Below, piece by piece: positions 1-5,631 of a stretch of DNA of 6,295 nucleotides (position 1 is its first letter; each line of letters starts with the position of its first letter). This stretch comes from an uncultured Eubacteriales bacterium. Its GTDB lineage: Bacteria > Bacillota > Clostridia > Peptostreptococcales > Anaerovoracaceae. The notes beneath the pieces are model-generated. The model saw only the letters and a list, made by a program, of their open reading frames with translations. It was not told where the DNA came from and made no database searches. The stretch spans positions 1-6,295 of the forward strand of contig CADBSP010000163.1 of assembly GCA_902797405.1 (NCBI GenBank), read 5' to 3'. A program made the translations under genes and the position numbers.

Positions 1-1
1 C

Positions 2-997
2 GGTCCTTGCTTCGGCGCAGGAGACGTTCCGGCAAATAACGGCCTCTCCCTCCGCCATGCAACCAGAAACTTCCCCAACCGTGAAGGGTCCAAACCGGGT
101 GAAGGTCAGATCAGTACAGTTGCACTTATGGACTCCCGTTCAATCGCTGCAACAGCCAGGAACGGCGGATACATCACCGCTGCAACAGATGTTGAATACG
201 ACACAGAAAGAATCCCTTACGAATTCGATAACGAAGTATATAAGAAGCGCTGCTACTACGGATTCGGTAATCCAAAGCCGGAAGAAGAACTCATCCTTGG
301 ACCAAACATCACTGATTGGCCAAAGATGTATGCCCTTACAGATAACATGCTCCTGGAGCTTGACGCCGTAATCACAGACCCTGTAACAACGACAGACGAA
401 CTCATTCCTTCAGGAGAGACCTCTTCCTACAGAAGTAATCCTCTCCGTTTGGCAGAATTCGCACTTTCCAGAAGAGTTCCTGAATACGTTGGCAGGTCTA
501 AGGAAGTTGCCAAACAGGAAGCAGCTAGAATCGCAGGAGAAAAACCGGCTAAGGTTATGGACATCCTGTCCAAGGTTGGAAATGCTGACGAGCTTATTCA
601 GAACACACAGTTCGGTTCCTGCGTATACGCAAACAAACCTGGCGACGGAAGCGCTCGTGAACAGGCCGCATCCTGCCAGAAAGTTCTCGGTGGATTCGCC
701 AACATCTGCAAGGAATATGCAACCAAGCGTTATCGTTCAAACTGCATTAACTGGGGTATCGTTCCATTCACCCTACCCGAAGGAGCAGACTTCCCATATG
801 AAGAACTTGATTATGTATTCGTACCGGGAATCCGCGCTGCAATAGAAAACGATCAGGAAGTAATCCCTGCAAAAGCAATCAGAAAGAATGGCGATGTAGA
901 GGACATCACACTCATCGTAAGCGGACTTACAGAAGACGAAAAGACAATAATCCTGGAAGGCTGCCTCATGAATTATTACGCAGCACAGAACAAATAA
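2..997 (+). CDS. Aconitase-family hydratase (YbhJ-like), C-terminal part, 5' end cut by window
   Basis: This is the last 331 residues of an aconitase-family [4Fe-4S] hydratase, expected to interconvert citrate and isocitrate in the cytoplasm. The frame is open from base 2 and has no start in the window; the Met codon at 128 lies inside the conserved core and is not the start. Visible residues 1-3 (GPC) match the end of the family Cys-Gly-Pro-Cys cluster motif, so the window begins within or right after the preceding cysteine codon. RNFPNR (residues 22-27) has the two substrate-binding arginines at the family spacing. The swivel domain carries GDGSAREQAA at about 214-223; the catalytic serine (217) and the arginine (219) are kept, while the second serine of mitochondrial aconitase is alanine. 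The stretches GETSSYRSNPLRLAEF and KRYRSNCINWG resemble E. coli YbhJ more than AcnA or AcnB. That type is around 750 residues, so somewhat under half is seen. Aconitase activity is inferred from motifs and from the adjacent icd and cit genes; YbhJ itself is poorly characterised. Confidence 0.9.
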   Translation, partial: GPCFGAGDVPANNGLSLRHATRNFPNREGSKPGEGQISTVALMDSRSIAATARNGGYITAATDVEYDTERIPYEFDNEVYKKRCYYGFGNPKPEEELILGPNITDWPKMYALTDNMLLELDAVITDPVTTTDELIPSGETSSYRSNPLRLAEFALSRRVPEYVGRSKEVAKQEAARIAGEKPAKVMDILSKVGNADELIQNTQFGSCVYANKPGDGSAREQAASCQKVLGGFANICKEYATKRYRSNCINWGIVPFTLPEGADFPYEELDYVFVPGIRAAIENDQEVIPAKAIRKNGDVEDITLIVSGLTEDEKTIILEGCLMNYYAAQNK

Positions 998-1009
998 GAT
1001 ATATCAAAA

Positions 1010-1034
1010 CCCTGCCGGATAGCCGCCGGCAGGG
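1010..1034 (+). other. GC-rich intercistronic hairpin, no U tract
   Basis: A perfect 9-bp inverted repeat, CCCTGCCGG (1010-1018) and CCGGCAGGG (1026-1034), encloses a 7-base loop. It starts 12 bases after the hydratase stop. The + strand continues AATAGACC, so this is not a standard intrinsic terminator for the upstream gene. It could protect or define the 3' end of the hydratase message, attenuate transcription into icd, or terminate with a factor. Read on the - strand it is followed by TTTTGATAT, but no - strand gene is seen that would use it. Confidence 0.6.
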
Positions 1035-1055
1035 AATAGACCACTAAACAATCAT

Positions 1056-1060
1056 GGAGG
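1056..1060 (+). promoter_or_regulatory. Ribosome binding site of icd (decides the start)
   Basis: GGAGG lies 5 bases before the ATG at 1066. It overlaps the alternative in-frame ATG at 1054, which therefore lies upstream of and inside the ribosome binding site and has no site of its own. This makes 1066 the start. Confidence 0.8.
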
Positions 1061-1065
1061 ATAAA

Positions 1066-2274
1066 ATGGAAAAGATTCAAATGACTACCCCCCTAGTAGA
1101 AATGGACGGAGACGAAATGACCAGAATCATCTGGCAGATGATTAAGGACGAACTAATCACTCCCTTTGTGGATTTAAAGACAGAATACTATGACCTGGGA
1201 CTAAAGCACAGAGACGAGACTTCCGATCAGGTAACAAAGGATGCAGGCGAAGCTATTAAGAAATACGGTGTTGGCGTAAAGTGTGCAACCATCACTCCAA
1301 ACGCACAGCGTATGGAAGAATACAGCTTACACGAAATGTGGAAGAGTCCTAACGGAACTATTCGTGCAATCCTGGATGGAACCGTATTCCGCGCACCTAT
1401 CATAATCGACAGCATCAAACCTGTAGTTAAGAATTGGGAACTCCCTATCACAATCGCTCGTCATGCATACGGCGACCTCTATAAAGGAACCGAGTATCGC
1501 GTTCCTGAAAAAGGAAAAGCAGAACTCATCTTCACAGGAGAAAACGGTGCAACATTCCATGAAACAATCTATGACTTCGAATGCCCGGGCATCCTTCAAG
1601 GAATCTACAATAAGGACACCTCCATTGAATCTTTTGCTCACTCCTGCTTCAAATATGCTATTAATACCAAACAGGATCTTTGGTTCTCAGCAAAAGATAC
1701 AATCTCCAAAAAATACGATATGAACTTCCGCAACATCTTCCAGGATATCTATGAAAAGGAATATAAGGAAGAATTCGAAAAGCTGGGATTGGAATACTTC
1801 TATACATTGATTGACGATGCTGTTGCCAGAGTTATCCGTTCCAAGGGCGGTTTCATCTGGGCTCTTAAAAACTATGACGGCGATGTAATGAGCGACATGG
1901 TTTCCACAGCATTTGGATCCTTGGCTATGATGACATCCGTACTTGTTAGCCCGGACGGAAACTTCGAATTCGAAGCTGCTCATGGCACAGTAACCAGACA
2001 TTATTACAAGTATCTGGACGGAGAAGAAACTTCCACCAACCCGATGGCAACTATCTACGCATGGAGCGGCGCTCTTAAGAAGAGAGGCGAAATTGATGGA
2101 CTGGCCGACCTCACCTCCTTCGGTGAAAAAATAGAAGAAGCCTGCGTTGAGACATTGAACGAAGGCATCATGACAAAGGACCTTATCGGTTTAGTTGAGG
2201 AAGGAACTCCTACTGCTGTTAATACCGAAGGTTTCATCAAAGCCGTTAGAGAAAGATTGGAAGCCAAGCTTTAA
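1066..2274 (+). CDS. icd: NADP-dependent isocitrate dehydrogenase, eukaryote-like dimeric type
   Basis: Oxidative decarboxylation of isocitrate to 2-oxoglutarate, or the reverse carboxylation, with NADP(H) in the cytoplasm. The protein is 402 residues from the ATG at 1066. It belongs to the subfamily of human IDH1 and IDH2 rather than the E. coli Icd type: it has MWKSPNGTIR, GTVFR, ARHAYGD, NYDGDVMSD and HGTVTRHY in the order and spacing of IDH1. With the chosen start, the substrate-binding residues fall at Ser94, Arg100, Arg109 and Arg132 and the catalytic tyrosine at 139, the same numbers as in human IDH1; this independently supports 1066 over 1054. The aspartates of LIDDAVA and NYDGDVMSD are the expected metal ligands. 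The gene is complete, with no lesion seen. It follows the aconitase-family gene by 68 bases and precedes citD by 82, so it may share a transcript with either. NADP rather than NAD use is inferred from the subfamily. Confidence 0.96.
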   Translation: MEKIQMTTPLVEMDGDEMTRIIWQMIKDELITPFVDLKTEYYDLGLKHRDETSDQVTKDAGEAIKKYGVGVKCATITPNAQRMEEYSLHEMWKSPNGTIRAILDGTVFRAPIIIDSIKPVVKNWELPITIARHAYGDLYKGTEYRVPEKGKAELIFTGENGATFHETIYDFECPGILQGIYNKDTSIESFAHSCFKYAINTKQDLWFSAKDTISKKYDMNFRNIFQDIYEKEYKEEFEKLGLEYFYTLIDDAVARVIRSKGGFIWALKNYDGDVMSDMVSTAFGSLAMMTSVLVSPDGNFEFEAAHGTVTRHYYKYLDGEETSTNPMATIYAWSGALKKRGEIDGLADLTSFGEKIEEACVETLNEGIMTKDLIGLVEEGTPTAVNTEGFIKAVRERLEAKL

Positions 2275-2356
2275 TCAAACTGTTTAACACGGAATATAGA
2301 CGAATACTTATACGTACATTTAGAATTGAAGTTCATTATTATCGGGAGGATTATTA
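2275..2356 (+). other. icd-citD intergenic region, no firm signal
   Basis: An 82-base AT-rich gap that is wider than the other spacings in the cit genes and could hold a promoter for citDEF. I see only poor matches, such as TTTAAC at 2283 and TACTTA at 2305 (16-base spacing), and no hairpin with a U tract. I do not call a promoter. Confidence 0.3.
2344..2349 (+). promoter_or_regulatory. Ribosome binding site of citD
   Basis: GGGAGG, 7 bases before the ATG at 2357. It fixes the start, which also places the prosthetic-group serine at residue 14 as in E. coli CitD. Confidence 0.8.
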
Positions 2357-2653
2357 ATGAATATTGTAACAGAAGCCATCGCGGGCACAGTTGAATCAAA
2401 TGACATTATCATTAAGATTGAGCCCACTGAAAATGATGGCATAGAAATCAATCTGACATCCAATGTAATGCAGCAATTTGGCGAACAGATAGAAAAAGTT
2501 ATCAGGGAAACCCTTTCTGAATTGGGAGTAGAAAAAGCGAGAATTGAAGCCACGGACAAAGGCGCTTTAGACTGCACAATTAAAGCCCGCACAGCTGCGG
2601 CAGTCTATAGAGCAGCTCAATCCACAGATTATGAATGGAGGGCCGGAGCATGA
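2357..2653 (+). CDS. citD: Citrate lyase acyl carrier protein (gamma subunit)
   Basis: Acyl carrier subunit of citrate lyase: it holds the phosphoribosyl-dephospho-CoA arm that carries acetyl and citryl groups between CitF and CitE. The protein has 98 residues, the normal family length. The N-terminal AGTVESND aligns with the AGTLESGD of E. coli CitD, and the serine that takes the prosthetic group is residue 14 in both. DKGALDC (about residues 67-73) is the second conserved block. The last four bases overlap the citE start (ATGA), so the two are probably translationally coupled. Activity needs holo-ACP formation by CitG and CitX and acetylation by CitC, none of which is encoded in this window. 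The family call is secure. Confidence 0.95.
   Translation: MNIVTEAIAGTVESNDIIIKIEPTENDGIEINLTSNVMQQFGEQIEKVIRETLSELGVEKARIEATDKGALDCTIKARTAAAVYRAAQSTDYEWRAGA
2637..2642 (+). promoter_or_regulatory. Ribosome binding site of citE inside citD (decides the start)
   Basis: GGAGGG lies 7 bases before the ATG at 2650. It is directly downstream of an alternative in-frame ATG at 2635, which has no comparable site. This selects 2650, where ATGA overlaps the citD stop. Confidence 0.75.
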
Positions 2654-3513
2654 AACTGAGACGTAGTATGATGTTTGTTCCCGGAAACAACCCGGGAATG
2701 ATCAAAGACGCAGGCATCTATGGTGCAGACAGCATCATGTTTGATCTGGAGGACTCCGTTGCCTATACCGAAAAGGACACTGCTCGTTTCCTGGTATATA
2801 ATGCCCTAACCACCTTGGATTACGGTGATACAGAAATCGTTGTAAGAATCAACGACCTGTCCACCGGAATAGGCATCCAGGATTTGGAGGCTATAGTTCG
2901 AGCACAACCGGATGTAATCAGACTTCCTAAGACCGAAACAGCTCAGGATGTAATTGATTGCGAAAAGGAAATAGAAAGAATCGAAAAGGAAGCCGGAATC
3001 CCTGTTGGAAAAACAGGAATGATGGCTGCCATCGAAAGCGCTGAGGGCGTGCTAAATGCCCTATCCATTGCCAAGTCATCAAAGCGTCTAATCGGCATCG
3101 CACTGGGAGCTGAGGACTATGTAACCGACTTAAAGACAACCAGAAGTGATGGAACAGAGCTGTTCTTTGCTCGCGGAATGATTCTTAATGCAGCGAGAGC
3201 CGCAGGAATAGATGCGCTGGATACAGTTTTTTCCGACGTAAACAACGAGGAAGGATTCATCGCAGAGGCAACACTCATAAAAAAGATGGGATTCTCAGGA
3301 AAGAGCATAATCAATCCCCGCCAAATTGAACCACTTCATAAGGTATTCATGCCTGCAGAAAAGGATTTAATTAAGGCACGTGCAATCATGGAAGCAATAG
3401 AAGAGGCCAATGCCAGAGGAAGCGGCGTTGCATCCCTGAACGGCAAGATGATCGATAAACCTGTTGTTACCAGAGCTCAGTACCTCTTGGAACTTGCTGA
3501 AGCAGCAAAGTAA
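2650..3513 (+). CDS. citE: Citrate lyase beta subunit (citryl-ACP lyase)
   Basis: Cleaves citryl-ACP to oxaloacetate and acetyl-ACP within the citrate lyase complex. The protein has 287 residues from the ATG at 2650, close to the family norm of about 290-300, and starts MKLRRSMMFVPGNNP as CitE proteins do. It is an HpcH/HpaI aldolase-fold TIM barrel. FDLEDSV is at 31-37, the substrate-binding arginine of VVRIND at 66 and RLPK at 91-94. The likely Mg2+ ligands are Glu129 (MAAIESAEG) and Asp156 (GAEDYVTDL); SIINPRQI lies near the C-terminal part of the barrel. Free-standing CitE-like proteins of other function exist, but its place between citD and citF makes a true citrate lyase subunit very likely. 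The gene is intact. Confidence 0.95.
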   Translation: MKLRRSMMFVPGNNPGMIKDAGIYGADSIMFDLEDSVAYTEKDTARFLVYNALTTLDYGDTEIVVRINDLSTGIGIQDLEAIVRAQPDVIRLPKTETAQDVIDCEKEIERIEKEAGIPVGKTGMMAAIESAEGVLNALSIAKSSKRLIGIALGAEDYVTDLKTTRSDGTELFFARGMILNAARAAGIDALDTVFSDVNNEEGFIAEATLIKKMGFSGKSIINPRQIEPLHKVFMPAEKDLIKARAIMEAIEEANARGSGVASLNGKMIDKPVVTRAQYLLELAEAAK

Positions 3514-3514
3514 T

Positions 3515-3522
3515 GGAAGGAG
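3515..3522 (+). promoter_or_regulatory. Ribosome binding site of citF
   Basis: GGAAGGAG, 6 bases before the ATG at 3529 and beginning just after the citE stop. A near-ideal site, suggesting strong translation of the transferase subunit. Confidence 0.8.
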
Positions 3523-3528
3523 ATAATC

Positions 3529-5046
3529 ATGGATATTGAAAAAATAAAACATATTAAGGAGATTGCCCACAACGGCCCCTTCCATCCCGAAGATGCTCTC
3601 ATCTATAAAGGAAGCATCGACAAGCATGTAAAAATATTGGATTACATCCATGAAGCAATTGAAAAATCCGGTCTAAAAGACGGAATGACTATTTCTTTTC
3701 ACCATCACTTCCGTAACGGCGATTTCATAGTCAACATGGTTATGGATGAGATTGCAAAGATGGGAATCAAGAATCTTACTTTGGCCGCAAGTTCCTTGGC
3801 AAGTTGCCATGCACCTCTAATCGAGCATATTAAGAACGGCGTTGTTACCCACATCGAAACCAGCGGTATGCGTGGCGAACTCGCAGAACAGATTTCCAGA
3901 GGACTTATGGACTTCCCTGTTGTCTTCCGTTCACACGGCGGACGTGCTGCAGCAATAGAACAAGGCGACCTTCATATAGACGTGGCATTCCTGGGTGCAC
4001 CTTCCTGCGACCCAATCGGAAATGCCAACGGATACAATCGCGATGAAGAAGGCGCAACGATGTGCGGTTCCCTGGGTTATGCAAAGGTAGACGCAGTATA
4101 TGCCGATACAGTTATTATACTTACAGATCACATTGTACCTTATCCTAACGCTCCGTACGCCATACCTGCAGTTCAGGTCGACTATATTGTTCCCGTAGAT
4201 TCCGTTGGTGATCCAAATGGAATCATGAGCGGGGCAACCAGATATACCAAGGACCCGAAAGAGCTCCTTATTGCAAAGACTGCAGCAGACGTTATCGAGC
4301 ATTCCGGATACCTAAAAGACGGTTTCTCCATGCAGATGGGTTCAGGTGGAGCCTCCCTGGCAACCGCCAGATTCCTCCGTGAAAAAATGGAAAACATGGG
4401 TATCAAAGCTCATTTTGCCCTAGGCGGAATCACCGGACAAATCGTCGAAATGCATGAAGCAGGCCTGATTGATAAGATTCTGGACGTACAGTCATTTGAC
4501 CTTATCGCAGCCAATTCACTAAAGAATAACCGCTTCCACACTCAGATAGGCGGAAGACTCTACGCAGGATACAATAACGGTGGCGCAGCTGTAAATGCAT
4601 TGGACTTTGTAATCCTATCAGCGCTGGAGATTGATACAGACTTCAATGTAAACGTTTTGACAGGCTCTGACGGTGTTATCAGAGGAGCAATCGGAGGACA
4701 TCCGGATACTGCAGCAGGTGCTAAAATGTCCATAGTGGTCGCTCCGCTTACCAGAGGCAGAATCCCGTCAATTATCAAAAAGGTCAATACTGTAGTTACT
4801 CCGGGTTCAGTGGTCGATGTAGTTGTGACAGAACAAGGAATCGCTGTTAACCCCAGAAGAACGGATTTGATTGAAAAGTTAACCGAAGCAGGCATGAAGC
4901 TTTACACTTTGGAAGAGCTCAGAGAAAAAGCTGAAAGAATCGTTGGCGAACCTGCACCTATTAAATATCTGGATAACATCGTTGGCGTAGTTATGTACAG
5001 AGACAATACGGTAATCGACGTTATTCATCAAATCGATGAAGGTTAA
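3529..5046 (+). CDS. citF: Citrate lyase alpha subunit (citrate:acetyl-ACP transferase)
   Basis: Exchanges acetyl for citrate on the acyl carrier protein, giving citryl-ACP and free acetate. The protein has 505 residues, close to about 510 in E. coli CitF, so it is full length. The CoA-transferase-like fold shows HHHFRNGD (58-65), SHGGRAAAIEQGDLHID (135-151) followed by GAPSCDPIGNANG (156-168), the glycine-rich GSGGASLATARF (271-282), GITGQIVE (300-307), GAIGGHPDTAAGAK (386-399) and VVVTEQGIAVNPRR (431-444), all typical of CitF. It is 15 bases behind citE and has its own strong ribosome binding site. A terminator follows 25 bases after the stop, so this is the last gene of the unit; the usual citX and citG do not follow. 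No frameshift or missing motif was seen. Confidence 0.96.
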   Translation: MDIEKIKHIKEIAHNGPFHPEDALIYKGSIDKHVKILDYIHEAIEKSGLKDGMTISFHHHFRNGDFIVNMVMDEIAKMGIKNLTLAASSLASCHAPLIEHIKNGVVTHIETSGMRGELAEQISRGLMDFPVVFRSHGGRAAAIEQGDLHIDVAFLGAPSCDPIGNANGYNRDEEGATMCGSLGYAKVDAVYADTVIILTDHIVPYPNAPYAIPAVQVDYIVPVDSVGDPNGIMSGATRYTKDPKELLIAKTAADVIEHSGYLKDGFSMQMGSGGASLATARFLREKMENMGIKAHFALGGITGQIVEMHEAGLIDKILDVQSFDLIAANSLKNNRFHTQIGGRLYAGYNNGGAAVNALDFVILSALEIDTDFNVNVLTGSDGVIRGAIGGHPDTAAGAKMSIVVAPLTRGRIPSIIKKVNTVVTPGSVVDVVVTEQGIAVNPRRTDLIEKLTEAGMKLYTLEELREKAERIVGEPAPIKYLDNIVGVVMYRDNTVIDVIHQIDEG

Positions 5047-5071
5047 TAATCATTTTCATCCATCCTAAAGT

Positions 5072-5106
5072 AAATGACGGTTCCAATTGGAGCCGTCATT
5101 TCATTT
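5072..5106 (+). terminator. Terminator after citF
   Basis: The arms 5072-5084 and 5089-5101 form a 13-bp stem around the loop AATT. The right arm ends in TTT and is followed by CATTTATAA, a moderate U-rich tail. The only non-Watson-Crick pair is U5081-G5092, which pairs in + strand RNA but becomes A-C in - strand RNA. That fits a signal evolved to end the citF transcript; some use in the other direction is possible. Confidence 0.8.
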
Positions 5107-5127
5107 ATAAGCTTCTTTTGTAAGCTT
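5105..5127. repeat. Short direct repeat TAAGCTT
   Basis: TTATAAGCTT (5105-5114) is nearly repeated as TTGTAAGCTT (5118-5127), with a single base difference. It lies between the citF terminator and the palindrome. No function is apparent and the repeat may be chance in AT-rich sequence. Confidence 0.35.
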
Positions 5128-5130
5128 AAT

Positions 5131-5149
5131 TTGTAAATATCATTTACAA
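5131..5149. repeat. AT-rich 8-bp palindrome, operator-like
   Basis: TTGTAAAT (5131-5138), a 3-base spacer, then ATTTACAA (5142-5149): perfect arms and odd overall length (19). It resembles the shape of a dimeric repressor site, but it lies between convergent gene ends where no promoter is expected. It is not an exact match to the Rex consensus, which is 18 bp with a 4-base centre. It could also be a weak AU-rich RNA hairpin. Confidence 0.35.
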
Positions 5150-5198
5150 TAATCATTTAGCACTTCATTGCAAAGAATCACTTTGATTATCGCGCATT

Positions 5199-5531
5199 TT
5201 ATTTAACATCAAAGCCCTGAACGTCGGAGCCTTTATGACCGTCTACTTCGAAACTTGGGGCACTTTCCTCTGCAGCAATTTTTCCTGTATGGTCGGACTT
5301 GGCACCCATTATCTTTCTTTGTTTTTTAGCCAGGTTATTTAAACCGTTTTTTCTCTCAGCTCTACTAGTATTATCCGTGGGTCTTCTGAGCAAATCCAAA
5401 TCATTCCTGGGGCCGTCTTTTTCGGCTCTTTTGCCACTCTTATTCTTATTGCGCTTGCTGTTTCCCGCAAGCTGAGCCAGAGTCACAACAATAATGATAA
5501 AAACGCCAAACAATCCACCAAAATTACTCAT
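5199..5531 (-). CDS. Small single-pass membrane protein with basic hydrophilic tail, unrecognised
   Basis: I do not recognise this protein. It has 110 residues from the ATG at 5531-5529. An upstream in-frame ATG at 5570 would add 13 hydrophilic residues, but AGAGG (5544-5540) sits 8 bases before the chosen start, which also puts the hydrophobic segment at the very N-terminus. Residues 4-23 (FGGLFGVFIIIVVTLAQLAG) are one membrane helix or uncleaved signal anchor. Residues 25-75 are rich in Lys, Arg and Asn and look disordered. The tail (85-110) is more acidic and ends GSDVQGFDVK. The charge pattern suggests an N-out, C-in protein with the basic tail in the cytoplasm (positive-inside rule). The gene lies 100 bases downstream of the pyruvate:ferredoxin oxidoreductase gene on the same strand, with a probable terminator between, and converges on citF. 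The ribosome binding site and the coherent anchor-plus-tail layout argue that it is real. Confidence 0.65.
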   Translation of the reverse strand: MSNFGGLFGVFIIIVVTLAQLAGNSKRNKNKSGKRAEKDGPRNDLDLLRRPTDNTSRAERKNGLNNLAKKQRKIMGAKSDHTGKIAAEESAPSFEVDGHKGSDVQGFDVK

Positions 5532-5539
5532 AAAACTGT

Positions 5540-5544
5540 CCTCT
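5540..5544 (-). promoter_or_regulatory. Ribosome binding site of the small membrane protein gene
   Basis: AGAGG on the - strand, 8 bases before the ATG at 5531. It favours this start over the upstream in-frame ATG at 5570, for which I see no comparable site. Confidence 0.6.
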
Positions 5545-5576
5545 CTTTCACGGGCTTTCTCTAAATACAATCTTTG

Positions 5577-5606
5577 AAAGGGACGATTCCATTATGGAAC
5601 CGTCCC
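5577..5606 (-). terminator. Probable terminator after pyruvate:ferredoxin oxidoreductase
   Basis: On the - strand, GGGACGGTTCC (5606-5596) pairs with GGAATCGTCCC (5590-5580) around the loop ATAAT: an 11-bp stem with one G-U pair. The tail is short, TTTC. On the + strand the same position is an A-C mismatch, which points to - strand use. It begins 25 bases after the oxidoreductase stop. Because the U tail is short, some read-through into the small downstream gene is plausible. Confidence 0.65.
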
Positions 5607-5631
5607 CTCTTTTATGATTCAATAAACTGGT

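Noticed and set aside
57..371. Open frame of 104 codons on the + strand
   Set aside because: It overlaps the hydratase in another frame, where the aconitase motifs are clear; the translation has no recognisable domain and no ribosome binding site was evident.
489..845. Open frame of 118 codons on the + strand
   Set aside because: Shadow of the hydratase gene, lying across its swivel-domain motif.
2283..2310. Possible promoter TTTAAC / TACTTA before citD
   Set aside because: Both hexamers match poorly, and such matches are expected by chance in AT-rich spacer.
3931..4302. Open frame of 123 codons on the - strand inside citF
   Set aside because: Cysteine-rich, low-plausibility translation opposite a strongly conserved citF segment; an antisense shadow.
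4560..4895. Open frame of 111 codons on the - strand inside citF
   Set aside because: Serine/threonine/proline-rich antisense translation of the conserved GGHPD to NPRR region; no sign of independent coding.
5131..5149. Rex (NADH-sensing) binding site
   Set aside because: The arms are similar in flavour, but the site is 19 bp with a different centre, lacks the TTAACAA or TTTCACAA half site, and is not in a promoter position.
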